64,000 nucleotides of DNA from Castanea sativa. Its lineage: Eukaryota > Streptophyta > Magnoliopsida > Fagales > Fagaceae. The DNA lies in contig NC_134016.1 of the NCBI RefSeq assembly GCF_040712315.1, positions 20,718,390 to 20,782,389 on the forward strand, read 5' to 3'. The notes beneath the pieces were generated by a model, which was not told the origin of the DNA, searched no databases, and saw nothing but the letters and a program-made list of their open reading frames with translations. The translations under genes and the position numbers were made by a program. The first letter of the stretch is position 1. Each line of letters starts with the position of its first letter. This document shows positions 34,630 through 46,107 of this stretch, piece after piece.

Positions 34630-35097
34630 TCAAGAAAACTCATCCGAGGATGTCCAACGAGCGTCAACCAATTGATCAATCCGAGGCATTGGGAATGAGT
34701 CCTTCGGGCAAGCCTTGTTTAAATCTGTGAAGTCTACACAAACTCTCCACTTCCCATTCTTCTTTTTCACCACCACCGTATGGGCTAACCATTCAGGATA
34801 AAACACTTCTTTGATAGCACCTGCCTTTTTAAGTTTGAGCACTTCCTCTTTTACGGCTTCAGAATGTTCTTTGGAGGACCTCCGAGGTGGTTGCCTCCTC
34901 GGTACCACAGTTGGATTGACCTTTAAATGATGACATATGAAGCTCAGATCAACCCCAGGGGCCTCGTACGCATTCCAAGCAAATACATCCATATTTTTCC
35001 TTAAAAATAAAATCAGCTCCGTCTTCTCTTCCTGTGGCAATTGAACTCCAACCTGAAAGAACTTCTCAGGGTCATTGTCTATGAGAATTTTCTCCAA
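34630..35097 (-). pseudogene. Element D reverse transcriptase, N-terminal part
   Basis: In frame with the protease ORF but separated from it by one TAG at 35149-35151. It encodes the linker FFQVGVQLPQEEK, DVFAWNAYEAPGVD, AGAIKEVFYPEWLAHTVVVKKKNGKWRVC-type motifs and VDFTDLNKACPKDSFPMPRIDQLVDA (split here only for description). The frame ends at the first RT frameshift. Confidence 0.8.
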
Positions 35098-35148
35098 TTC
35101 TTCACATACCGCTTCATCTATCTTGGCTGCGGCAAGAGACTTTGATTG

Positions 35149-35733
35149 CTATGCTTCTCCGTTAGCCGAGGCCGAGGAATCTGGCTCTGGTCGACGCAGA
35201 ATTGCGGCCGTGACACACTGTCGAGCCACAGATTGACTCCCAAGTAACTCCACCACCTGGTCTCCAGAATGAAATTTGACTTTGACATGCAAGGTTGAGG
35301 AAACAGCCCCTAACGCTTGCAGCCAAGGTCTCGCTACAATAGCCGTATAGGGAGAATAAGCATTGACCACGATGAAATCTACGTCTACCACCTCCGGACC
35401 TGATTGCACAGGCAGTCTAATTTGTCCCTTCGGAACGACAGCTCTCCCTTCGAAGCTTATCAAGGGTGAGTCATATGCCATAAGATCTTCAACTCTTAAA
35501 TTCAAGCCTCTAAATAGGTCAGGGTACATGATATCTGCGCCACTGCCTTGATCAACCATTACCCTCTTTACATCATAGTTCCCTATTCTGAGGGTTACTA
35601 CTAAGGCATCATCATGAGGCTGGATGGTCCCCATATTGTCCTCTTCAGAGAAACTTAGGACTGGCAGGATGCTTGCTTTAATCCTCTTCGGCTGATCTTG
35701 TGACTCTTCGGCCAATGTTCGAGCCACTGACAT
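35149..35733 (-). pseudogene. Element D aspartic protease
   Basis: Tat-type retropepsin. The active-site loop is VMVDQGSGADIMY (an Asp-containing DQGSGAD loop), the flap region is FEGRAVVPKGQIRLP, and FIVVNAYSPYTAIVARPWL is the second conserved block. It would process the gag-pol polyprotein. The frame reaches a TAG at 35149, beyond which the RT linker continues in the same frame. The stretch 35734-36039 towards gag is coding-like but broken. Confidence 0.8.
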
Positions 35734-36039
35734 TACCCTGAAAGGAGCTGAGCCAGTCCTTCCAGGTGCTGCAAAAATGACATTGATAGTACCTAGAGGA
35801 GGTCTCGACGAAGGGCCGTCGTGGTTTGCTACTCCTGATTGGTTTCCTCGCCCATTAGGTTGGTACAGGAACCGGCTCAGCTTTCCTCCTTAACCAATTG
35901 TTCCAAATGATTCCACTAAGTGCGACAATCCTCGGTGGTATGACCCTCTCCCGGGTGGTGATAATGGCAATGGAGATTTTGGTTGCGTCTCAAAGGGTCC
36001 CCCGCCATTTTATTTGGCCATTTGAAAAAGGCTCATGCC

Positions 36040-37170
36040 TTATTTTCTCCAACCGCCGCACCGGCTCCCCGAAGACGGTGTTGACCACTGTGGGGGTATG
36101 TGACCGCCCCGCCCGGAAAAATCCCGTGTAGGCCTATTGTTGTTGTATCTGTCCGACCTGAAATCCCTCCTTTCTTGTGGGATAACCTTCGCCTTGCCTT
36201 TTCCCTGCTGCTGATCTTCCTCAACCCTTTTGTACTCGTCGATGCGATCCATCAGTCGACGTACGCTTCTGGCAGGTTTCTTTGTTAAGGACTTCCTCAA
36301 GTCATGCTCCGTTGGTAGGCCGACCTTGAAGGTCCTTATTGCCACATCATCGAAGTCTCCGTCAATCTCGTTGAACATTTCCCAATACCTGTCCGAATAC
36401 GTTTTCAGGGTTTCCCCTTCCCTCATAGCCATGGATAATAAAGAATCCAATGGACGAGGAACTCTACTGCACGTGATAAAGTGAGAACCAAATGCTCTAG
36501 TAAGCTCTTTGAAAGAATCAATGGAGCCTGCCCTTAAGCCATCAAACCATCTCATGGCCACGGGCCCCAGGCTAGAAGGAAAGATCTTGCATATCAAAGT
36601 TTCATTCCTGGAATGCACTGCCATTCTCTGGCTGAAATGGCTTACGTGCTCCACAGGATCCGTCCGACCATTGTAAATAGTGAAGGCCGGTTGTGTGAAG
36701 CGCCGAGGTAACCTCCCTTCCTCCAATCTGCGCGTGAAGGGTGACCTGGAGATTTGGTGTAACGCTCTTCCCATTGCGTCATTTCCTAAGCCCCTAGAGG
36801 GGTAGTCTCTGCCACGCCTCCCATGCAGATTGTCTTCTTCGGAAGAGAAATATTCACCTGGGGGAGTCCTGGATCTCTGCCCGTAATTGTCATCCTCGGA
36901 TCCTTCCGAAGAGGGGTCAGAGACCAGAGGAGTTCCCCTTCGCCTTTCGTGATGCAATCTCCTCTTTAGGCCGTCAATCTCCTTCTGCATGGCCCTGGCA
37001 TTTCTTTCATAAGGAACTCTGCTTCCTCCTTGCGAATGTCTTGCACTTCTGATGGTGTGTGTAGTATGTACACTTCCTTCTCGGTTCTCTCCGTGATCAG
37101 GATGCAAGGAGTGATCCTCACGCTGGGAGCCCACGGACTCCGCGCTGCGTTGTGGTCCTGATCCTACCAT
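36040..37170 (-). CDS. Element D gag
   Basis: 376 codons from an ATG at 37170, about 30 bp after the primer-binding site. It has an Arg/Ser/His-rich N-terminus with a short coiled coil (NARAMQKEIDGLKRRLHHE), then the retrotransposon gag domain from about residue 165 (FTIYNGRTDPVEHVSHF, PSSLGPVAMRWFDGL, IDSFKELTRAFGSHFI, LKTYSDRYWEMFNEI). The Arg/Gly-rich C-terminus replaces a clear zinc knuckle. It would build particles and package RNA. The stop at 36040 follows GSRCGGWRK and may result from a frameshift, as similar gags continue further. Confidence 0.85.
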   Translation of the reverse strand: MVGSGPQRSAESVGSQREDHSLHPDHGENREGSVHTTHTIRSARHSQGGSRVPYERNARAMQKEIDGLKRRLHHERRRGTPLVSDPSSEGSEDDNYGQRSRTPPGEYFSSEEDNLHGRRGRDYPSRGLGNDAMGRALHQISRSPFTRRLEEGRLPRRFTQPAFTIYNGRTDPVEHVSHFSQRMAVHSRNETLICKIFPSSLGPVAMRWFDGLRAGSIDSFKELTRAFGSHFITCSRVPRPLDSLLSMAMREGETLKTYSDRYWEMFNEIDGDFDDVAIRTFKVGLPTEHDLRKSLTKKPARSVRRLMDRIDEYKRVEEDQQQGKGKAKVIPQERRDFRSDRYNNNRPTRDFSGRGGHIPPQWSTPSSGSRCGGWRK

Positions 37171-37199
37171 GATGTCCTAAACTTCCTTAAAGACTAAAT

Positions 37200-37218
37200 T
37201 CCCACAGACGGCGCCAAT
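37200..37218 (-). promoter_or_regulatory. Primer-binding site of element D
   Basis: The minus strand reads ATTGGCGCCGTCTGTGGG, the primer site typical of Tat-lineage elements, directly after the 5' LTR end. Confidence 0.8.
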
Positions 37219-37941
37219 TGTAAGGACACAATTCAAATTCCCAAACTATCACTGGAGGGAGATGGGCTTGAAAGGCCTTTCTTTACAATAAATTTGTAGA
37301 GGATGGGTTTGTAATCTAGATTTCAAGGATGGTTTAGACAATCAGGGAAAGGACGGGCTTTGGGCCCAATGGTGTAAATTAAAGAGTTGTTTTCAAAAGT
37401 AAGATTGAGAATTCCTCCTCGGACGAAATCCGAGGATAGTTTATAATAGTATTTCCTTGAGTTTGGATACAAATATTGAATATCATCTACTATTGGCTCT
37501 TTTTCTTCCTGAAAAAGCCTCTCCTTTCTTCGTAGGACTTCTCCTTCATTTATACTTCTTTTTCCTCCCCTTCATCGTCCTCCACCTCCTGGTTGTAATG
37601 CTCGTTTTGGATACTTGTCCCATCAATCCTTCCCTAAAGCCCGCTGGGGTCAGGGACCAAGTTTCCAAACTTCATGCTCACGTCCCATCCTTCCATCTAT
37701 ACAGTCAGCGTATCAATTACAGAGCTTTTAATGTATGGGCGGTGGTAGCAGCTTTACTTTAGATATTCCACCGCTCTTTCTTTTGTCCTCGGCTTAACAA
37801 TCCGAGGACAGATCTACTCCTCGGACGTATTTGGACATTTAGATACTCCAAGATCATTTTGATGTCTTCGGACTTGGGTTTCTAGCCCAAAAGACTTCGT
37901 TGGGCCATCCTTCATAAATTACTGGGCCCAATACCCCTACA
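37219..37941 (-). mobile_element. Element D 5' LTR
   Basis: 723 bp, same length and ends as 26560-27282, followed by the TSD AGAGC at 37942-37946. Confidence 0.92.
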
Positions 37942-38495
37942 AGAGCCTTTAAATAGGTTAAGGAATCCTATTACAAGTTGAATTCCCGTTTGGAGAAAAT
38001 CCCAGATTTTTAAGCTTCAATTAACTAATGACTTTGGCCCATTTAACATCAGATTTTGGACATCTCGTAAACTACAAAGTTGTAGCTCTTTAAGTTAATA
38101 TTCCAGCCCAACTTGAATCATCTTGATTGGACCTCTGAGTCGAAAGTTATGCGAAAAATACTAACTGATTTGCAAGCTTGAATCCTAATCCAAATTGGAC
38201 TTGGATTTGGTGAAAATTTCCTTTGATTCCTTACTCCAATTGCACTTCTTTAACTTCATCACGCCCCTTATAAAAGTAAAGTCCATTAGCTTTCTTCTTT
38301 GCAAAAATCCACTTATTTAATTCCATTCTCTTACAAAAGAAAAATTCATGCAATAAAATTCAATTAAGCACAAAATTGATTATTCAGCATTATTCCAAAA
38401 CCAAATATAAAATGCATGAATTAACTCAAAATAAGTATGATGAAACTTTCTAACAATGATATAAATATGCAAAATTAAACTATTATCAATGCACA
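37942..38495 (-). mobile_element. Element E 5' LTR, outer part
   Basis: Continues the Athila LTR after element D and ends on the plus strand in CAATGCACA (TGTGCATTG on the minus strand). No gene. The TSD partner of E is not in the window. Confidence 0.7.
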
Positions 38496-39117
38496 TAATT
38501 TTTCTTGGTCAAAGATTCAAAGGTCTTCTTCAAAAACTTAAGGTAAGACACTTTTTCCCTTTATTTATTTTTTATCAAATTACATGATTTCATGAATTTT
38601 TTAAAGGATTTTTGGATCATTGGAAAATTGGTGTTTTTGTGCATTTTGGTAAAAATTGAGACATGGGTTTTTATTGATGTATCATTTAAACATGATTCCC
38701 ATACTTTAATCTCAAAATTTATAAAATTTTTCGAAATTAGGGTTCTTATGTTCTAGAGAGATTTGGGGATTTTGTTAAATTGGGCAAAAGTGAGTAAAAT
38801 TGGCTTGTGTTATTTGATAGATTAAGTGATTATAACATTTTTTATACTTGTTGTGTTGTTCAATTGATCAATATAAGGATTTTTGAAAATCAGGTTTTCA
38901 AAAATTGGGAATTTTCAAAAATTATTAATTTTCTTGGTCAAATTTCAAGATTGTGATGAAATTAAATTGTTTCAGAGCATTAGAACATGCATCATAAGTA
39001 TTCTAATGTCATGCATCACATAGTTTTTCAAAAATTTCATGTTATCTTCTCTCTAACTCTTTTTAATGTAGTCTACCCTTGGTTTTTATTGTGTTGTTTT
39101 TGTTTTTGTCCTTAGTC
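38496..39117 (+). mobile_element. Element H internal non-coding region
   Basis: AT-rich sequence upstream of the element H ORF. No gene, no LTR boundary and no primer-binding site recognised; it is assigned to H only because it adjoins that ORF. Confidence 0.4.
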
Positions 39118-40173
39118 ATGACTCCTAAGGTTGGTAGGAAGTTTAAGACTAGAGCAAATAGGAACACTAGATCATCCTCTTCTAGTTCAGCCTTAGTGGA
39201 TAGAGATAGGTTTTTGTTTGCCAAATGTGAGAAGACCTATGAGACATTGACTAAATATAGATCTTTGGGGTGAAAGGGAGATTGTCTTGAGTGAGTTAGA
39301 TCCCCCCATCTATAGGAACTTCGTGTCTAGGATTTTGGTTTCTCTATGTGAGGTGTCTGATCCTCCTCTTACAACTTTGATTAGAGAGTTTTATTCAAAT
39401 CTCTCTGTTTATTCTGAGGTTACAAGTGGTCATTACTTGACTTCTTGGATTTGAGGTCAAGAGTTTACCACACTAAGCAAATTGTGTATGAAGCTTTAGG
39501 AGTGCCTTTAGTACGTAAACCCACATATCCTTACACTGATTTCCCTTCTGTTGATGACATTATGTCACTTCTCTGTGGTAGGTCTGTTTCTTTGGGGAAC
39601 TGAACCAAGAATCAACTCTTGTGAATTTACTGAGCTTAATTCTTTGTATTTGAGGATTTTTTGTCATAACATCTCTCTTATATCTCATGTTCATACTGTT
39701 CCCATAGATAGATGTGTTTTTTTTATGCTCTTGTTAATGATGGTTTTATGTGTTTTCCCTCTTTGTTTATTCAAACCATTATTGATATTTCTAGGAGTAA
39801 GAGTAAAGGTAAAAAAAATTTCTTTCCTATATACATATATAGGATTTTGAGGTTTCTATGGTTGTTTGATTTTCCTCCTTTATAGTTAGTTCACATCACT
39901 GCCCCTATAGGAGCCACCTTTCTTAGACAGCAACAAACACAGATGAAAAGTGATGAACCAAGCACTGGGACTTCAAAAAGATCACGAGGAGAAGCTTCTA
40001 CTACAGCTCTTGCCTTTGGTGATATGCCTGCTGCTGAGGAGATGTTTGTGGATCCTTCTGGTGGTGCTGATGATGTAGACCCTACTGTTACCCCTCCTCC
40101 CTTTCTCTGTGCCATGATGGAGTATTTCATGACTACCCAAGCAGCTCGCAGCTCATGGACAACTTCTGGATGA
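39118..40173 (+). pseudogene. Accessory ORF of element H (putative plant transposon protein-like)
   Basis: A broken reading frame starting at ATG 39118 with MTPK, a Ser-rich N-terminus and RDRFLFAKCEKTYETL. It then continues over several frames with REFYSNLSVYSEV, IVYEALGVPL, LYLRIFCHNISLISHVHTVP and a C-terminal Glu/Asp/Pro-rich part (DEPSTGTSKRSRGEA). The order and short motifs (MxPK start, xxxEFYSN, VP-rich middle, acidic tail) parallel the ORFs in A and B, so I infer a divergent third subfamily. Breaks lie near 39270, 39450, 39600 and 39880. Cut at 40198 by element I. Confidence 0.5.
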
Positions 40174-40198
40174 TTTGTTGACTAAGGTTGCTTCCTTG

Positions 40199-41634
40199 TG
40201 TTAGGATTTGTGCCCTTAAATCCTATTGTATGATGCTATGTATGATATTATGTATGACATTATGTATGACATGATGTATGACTTAATATTGTGATTGATA
40301 AAGTTATTTTATTATTATCTAAAATAATGGTAACATGAATATGGGACATTATCATATAGTCCATGAGATGTATTGTATGTGATTTATGTGAAAAGTCACA
40401 GAAGATGTAAATCACAAGTTCTTTGTAAACTCAGAATTTATAGTTCGTAGTCGGCGATGAAATTGGGCATTTCATCTACGAAGACTATAACGTGTCAACT
40501 AAGATGATTTGTCTTGATCATGGAAGTGGAGTCTTCTAGTTGATATGTTGATATGTTTTAAGAGTTAAGACATATTGAACAGGACCGCTGTGAGATTTAT
40601 TATTCTCCTAATGACTGTCAAATGAATAATAAATCTCACGACTTCTATTTGCATGAACTCTTAATCCTGAGAGAATAATGGACCTGATCATGAAGTGTAG
40701 GTTGCTTTGATATATCAGGATTGAGATCTGAAGTGACGGTCAAAACCTCAGTATGTTGGGCAACCACATTTAGTGTTGATGGAACATATATTCTCAAGAT
40801 GGAATTCATAGTCTCTTGATGGAGATATAAAATATTCCCTTGAGATAAGTTTAATGGGTTCAGTTATTCAGAGAGTTAGGCCTAACCACTTTAGTAAGAA
40901 ATTACTAAAGTATATATTTATGAAATTGGATTTCATAAATATATAATGAATAACTTTAAAGAATTAAACCGGGTACTCAAGGATAAGATGTAGTAATTTA
41001 CAAAGTGGCAGTCTACATTTATGACTTTGTGTTACTACAAATATTTTATGAAGGGGTTATGTGTATAATAAAGTCTTGGGATATAATTTATTAATAAGGC
41101 CTAGAGTGCAATTATATTTATATAGTGGTATTAAATATAATTAATGGTAACTTTGGACTTGTCAAGAGTTGACGGAAAAGCCCAAGGCCCATTGGAGCTA
41201 GTGTCTTATTGGTCCCTTTTGGTCCCACTCCAAGCCACACACTAAAGCCCAATTGGAAAAGCCCAATAGGCCAACCCAATTAGATAATCAGTTAGTTATA
41301 AATGGAGAAATATACATAATTTTTATGAGAAGAGATTAGAAAAGAAAAAGAAACGGTGTGTGAGAGAGTGTGAGACACACTTTCATTCTCCCTTTGAAAA
41401 ACTGATTGAGAGACCACACATCTTGGGCATAAAGTGGAATTAGAGTGAAGATTAAAAGTGTTCCCAAGTGCTTCTGATCTTTGTTTTGAATTTCTCTACA
41501 CCAAGGTACGCTATCTTGTTCTTAAATTCTGAAATTTACATAGTGCACGTTATCAATCATGAATGAAATAGACTCTAGTTCGTTGCTTTCGCTGTGGGTT
41601 TTGCATGAGATGCAAAACCAGAATTTTTCCTTCA
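40199..41634 (+). mobile_element. Element I: C-family LTR in plus orientation
   Basis: 1,436 bp, TGTTAGGATTT to TTTTTCCTTCA, the reverse complement of the other C-family LTRs. It is followed at once by a tRNA-Met primer site, so it is a 5' LTR rather than a solo LTR. No matching TSD or 3' LTR occurs in the window. Confidence 0.8.
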
Positions 41635-41650
41635 ATTGGTATCAGAGCCA
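41635..41650 (+). promoter_or_regulatory. Primer-binding site of element I
   Basis: ATTGGTATCAGAGCCA immediately after the LTR, identical to that of element C. Confidence 0.85.
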
Positions 41651-43688
41651 GATTTTCATATCATGATTGTATAACGTGTGATTGAATTTTAGAATTTAAG
41701 AAAACCGATATATTTGTGTTTTCAAATTTCTACATAAAGATATTGTTCCATAAATTTTGTGTGCATTGATAAATATATGTGATGTATTGTTCTGCATGTG
41801 CATGGATTGATCATTGATTCTGTAACCATTAATGGAAGAATATGATTGAATGTTAATGCTTTATAGCCATTGAAATATGTATGGGCACATTCAAAATGAT
41901 AACCACTTTTTACATTCTATACACGTTCCATACGGATGGGTAGGTGGTTATTGAAATGGATGGTAGTTTTTTTTTTTTTTATATAAAAAACTAACTACCA
42001 TTTCTTTTTTGGGGATTTTTGAGTGGGGAATTGCACCTAGACGTGTTTTTTATTCATATTGTAAAAATTAATTCCTTTTTCTTGATAATTAGGTCTTTAA
42101 AGTAATGATTATTTGATAGATAAATATTCTAAAAAAAAATTTAATTATCCACAATTTCTTTGTTATCTGATTATCCACTTTATTCCCATGCAAGCAGGTT
42201 TATTTTTGACAAAACCAACAACCAATCACAAAATTATTTAATTAATTTTAATTTTTTAACCAATCAGAATTAATTTAAATTAATCACACGTGATCGGTTC
42301 CACCCAAACAAAATGCATGCAGATTGTGAAAACTTGATCATGTGATATCTTTCAATCTGACTGCCCGATTTAGGAATCAGACTCAAGATCATTTTTATGA
42401 AATGATGAATGAATTAATGCAAGTAATGCAACTCTAAATTTTTTGGGTATATGAATAGTCATTCTAGCCATCTTCTAATATTAAATTATGGGTGCAAAAT
42501 CGAGTGTCTACATTGAGTATGCTAGTGCTATAGGTAGCATAATGTATGCTATGCATTGTATAAGACCAACATAATGTAGCATAATGTAGTGCAGATACCA
42601 TTTCAATTGTCTATGTAAAGTCAAATAATAATTTGGCAACCAAAGCGATGTCTCGAGATTTGGTTAGGGTAACATCCATTAGAATGGGACTAAAAACCTT
42701 CCTTTTAGAGAATAACCAATAGTGGGAACCCAATCTCAAATTGATTTAATCTAAGAGATTTAAAGGGTAATAATAAGCTGTTGATATGTGGTTTTGGATT
42801 TAGCACCAAGCCACCATTAACTTTATTGATTTCTTGAGACAATTACACTAAAGCAAGGTTTAAGTTGAAAGACACCTTCATTTATGCATGATAGAATATC
42901 AATCAAGCGAGAAATATATTATTATTATTATTATAACCTAGTAGGGGATTGTTGTATATATATAGGTATATACATTGTTAGGTTGTAATAATGATGTTTG
43001 AGTTTGGAGAATTTTGTTTCATAAAGTTGATAAAGTAAAAAAATTAAAGTTTTGGAATTTTTAAGTGAAAATTCGAAATTTAATATGTTTGATTGGTCGA
43101 AACATTTGCTTGATCGATCGAAGTGATAAGGAAAATGATCTTAGAGCCTTCCCCTGACTTGATTATTATTCGATTCCTATTCAATCGATTGAAAAGAGAC
43201 TTCGATCGACTCTCGATTCTTCTCAATTGGTCAAGACTCATAAAACTGAATTTTTTGGTAACTTTTTTGAATGTTTGAAAAGGTTTCAAGCATTGTAAAA
43301 TGGTTTTATGAAACATTTTAACTCTCCATATTTTTCTTTTGATGAAATATAATCCTATGGGTATAAATAGTGGCTTATGTTCATTTGATAACTACTATTC
43401 TTTTCTCTCCCAAAAGTTAGTTTCTATGAAATAAAAGATATCCTGTGGGTGTTCTCCAGAATTGTTATCTATGGAACCCAACAACTTGGTTGTATTCTGG
43501 GGACAAGTTTGTGATAACTCTATAGCAACTCTAGTGTGGGGGCAAATATTGTCTAAGGATAACAATTGTGCCTCTAAGTTATCTATTTTCTATTTGTCTA
43601 TTATGTTGAACTTGTTTTTCCTTTATTACTTTGTGTAATATTACCAACATGTAAATTGTAAATGTGAACAAGTATTCATTCTATCTAT
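41651..43688 (+). other. Leader of element I and unassigned sequence
   Basis: The first 60 or so bases match the C leader, then similarity is lost. There is no gag. From about 42490 the sequence has a different character: a GATCGATCGA/ATCGATTGA-rich patch (43090-43230), then, after 43370, a stretch like an LTR leader (TATAAATAG at about 43361-43369 and a CTTTTCTCTCCC tract). It may be the LTR of another element, but no ends or duplication could be found. Confidence 0.4.
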
Positions 43689-43693
43689 AAGAT

Positions 43694-46036
43694 TGTTAGG
43701 GACATTTTTGATATAATTGACTAATCTTTTGACAAAACATAATTTACTTGTAATTGGGTAGATCTAGGATGGTTTAAGACTTCAAGAAACATGTTGTTCA
43801 AGTCAAGTGTTAAAGCCATGCAAATTTGTCCAAGAAACAAGTGAAGAAGTTGATGGAAATATGCATGTGCGCAGCGGAAAAATAACGGATCTACTTCATT
43901 CATATAAGTTAACATGTACTATATAAGTTTCAGAATTTAAGAACAAGAGAGTGTACCTTGGAGCGGTGAATTTCAAAACTAAGATCAAAATCGCTTGGGA
44001 ACACTTTCAATCTTCACTCCAATTCCACTAACGCCCAAGATGTGTGGTCTCTCAATCAGTTCCAAAGGGAGAATGTCAAAGTATCTAATACTTACATACA
44101 CCACTTCACAATAGTGTTCCTACAATTCTCTACAGAAAATTCTATATGTTTCTCCATTTGTGTCTAACCGATTATCTAATTGGGCTGGCCTTTTGGGCCT
44201 TTCCAATTGGGCTTAAGTGTGTGGCTTGGAGTGGGACCAAAAGGGACCAATAAGACACTAGCTCTAATGGGCCTTGGGCTTTTTTGTCAACTCTTGACAA
44301 GTCCAAAGTTACCATTAACTATATTTAATTCCACTATATAAATATAGTTGCACTCTAGGCCTTATCTATAAATTATATCCCAAGACTTTATTATACATGC
44401 AACCCCTTCATAAAATATTCATAGTAACACAAAGCCAAAAATGTAGACTGCCACTTTGTAAATTACTACATCTTATCCTTGAGTACCCGGTTTAATCTTT
44501 TAAGTTGTTCATCATATATTTATGAAATCCAATTTCATAAATTTATTACTCTAGTAACTATTTACTAAAGTAGTTAGGCCTAACATTCTGAATAACAAAC
44601 CCATTAAACTTATCTCAAGAGAATATTTTGTATCTCCAGAGAATATTTTGTATCTCCGTTAAGAGACTATGAATTCCATCTTGAGAATATATGTTCCATC
44701 ATCACTAAATGTGGTTGCCCAACATACGACGTTTTGATCGTTTCTTTAGACCTCACTCCTGATATATCAAAGCAACTTATATCTCATGATCAGGTCCATT
44801 ATTCTCTCAGGATTAAGAGTTCATGTAAATATAAGTCGTGAGTTTATTATTCATTTGACAGTCGTTAGGAGAATAATAAATCTCACACCGGTCCAGTTCA
44901 ATATGTTTTAACTCTTAAAACATATCAACATATCAACTAGAAATCTCCATTTCCATGATCAAGACAAATCATCTTAATTGATATGTTATAGTCTTCGCAG
45001 ATGATATGCCCAATTTCATCACCGACTACGAATTACAATTCTGAGTTTACAAAGAACTTGTGATTTATATCTTCTGTGACTTTTCACATAAATCACATAC
45101 TATGCATCTCATGGACTATATGATAATGTCCTAATATTCATGTTACCATGATTTTTAGATAATAACAAAACAATTTTATTAAACACAACATTAAGTCATA
45201 CATAATGTCATACATAATAAAATACATAACATCATACAATAGGATTTAAGGGCACTAATCCTAACAGAAGTGTTGTTCATTAAAGCTCGACAGATATCTC
45301 GACAAAATCCTATCCATCGAGATTTAATGTTGATGCTTGACAAAAGCTCGACAGAAGCTGTATCTGTTGAGAATTACAAAATCAGACTTTTCAAATTTGA
45401 TTACACGCATATCCTTGACTATTTGTGTAGGGTTTCTTTTCTTATAACACTAGACATATATAAGGATTATTTTAAGAGCCGTCACAAGGGATGCAAAGGT
45501 TTTTGCACTTGTTGTTCCACACATATTGTGACCGGAGATAGAAATTGCTCTAGTTCATCGTTCTCTTTGTTGAAGCTACTACGTCTTTGCGCCAAGGGTT
45601 ATGTGACCAAGAAGCTTCTTGATCTTCATGTTGATGAACTGAAGAACTTTGCAGCCAACATCTTCTTCATGTACTAGAATTTGTGCATTGAATGGAGAGA
45701 TTGCGGCTACAATACAAGTCCAATAAGGTATTAGGGTAAGGGTTCAACTGAAGGTTGGTATTAGGTACTGGGATTCCTTTTACTTGTAACCACTTATTTT
45801 GATAATAGTGGATTCTCGGGAGTGGTGACCTTAAATTCACCCGGTAGAGATTTGCCTTAGAGGTTTTCTCCATTTGTAAACAAATCATCGTGTCAAATTT
45901 ATTTTTCGCTACATTTAGTTTAATTGATGATTTGTGTGTGCTACCACGATATTGCATGTTAAATTGACTAAATTATTTAACTTGGATAATTAATTAAATA
46001 ATTTGCTAAAGGGGTTAATAAAGTTTTGGCCTATCA
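43694..46036 (+). mobile_element. Element B 5' LTR (interrupted by a solo LTR)
   Basis: TGTTAGGGACAT to GGCCTATCA; about 0.92 kb once the insertion 43851-45266 and its TSD are removed. Collinear with the LTRs of element A (reverse complement). TCGA motifs at about 45287-45375. Confidence 0.85.
43851..45266 (-). mobile_element. Solo C-family LTR inside element B
   Basis: 1,416 bp, TGATGGAAAT to CCTAACA on the plus strand, with the TSD GAAGT at 43846-43850 and 45267-45271. No internal sequence. It contains a short direct duplication (AGAGAATATTTTGTATCTCC, near 44619 and 44638). Confidence 0.9.
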
Positions 46037-46053
46037 AGTGGTATCAAAGCGGG
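46037..46053 (+). promoter_or_regulatory. Primer-binding site of element B
   Basis: AGTGGTATCAAAGCGGG directly after the LTR. It resembles the initiator tRNA-Met primer site, with A for G in the CAGAGC core. Confidence 0.75.
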
Positions 46054-46107
46054 CACACTCTGATTAGGGTTAAGCTTTGCTGTGTAATCCATTGACCCCT
46101 GTTTGTC

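Larger units (their letters stand above)
26560..37941 (-). mobile_element. Element D: full-length Tat-lineage Ty3/gypsy retrotransposon
   Basis: 11,382 bp with TSD AGAGC. Order on the minus strand: 5' LTR, primer-binding site, gag, protease, RT, two RNase H domains, integrase, a 152-bp tandem array, an antisense gene and the 3' LTR. Two RNase H domains plus an extra ORF and tandem repeats in the 3' region are known traits of the Tat lineage. The 723-bp LTRs differ at about ten positions by eye (about 98.6 percent identical), so the insertion is recent, yet pol carries two frameshifts and three in-frame stops. Confidence 0.92.
13412..38495 (-). mobile_element. Element E: Athila-type Ty3/gypsy retrotransposon, 3'-truncated and repeatedly invaded
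   Basis: After removal of the nested insertions, this minus-strand element reads, from its 5' end: LTR of about 1.4 kb (38495 down to 37942, then 26559 to 25711), primer-binding site (25687-25709), gag (about 25600-25469, then 17098 to about 15900), protease (15880-15519, then 14488 to about 14082) and the start of reverse transcriptase (14072-13412). RNase H, integrase, env-like region and 3' LTR are absent because element F cuts it. Athila assignment rests on protease (LLDLGASV, VILGRPFLAT) and RT (HKEAIGWSI.DIKGISPS) motifs. Confidence 0.8.

Noticed and set aside
45270..45677. A 135-residue ORF in element B
   Set aside because: It lies wholly within the 5' LTR; the corresponding LTRs at 52557 and in element A do not keep the frame.
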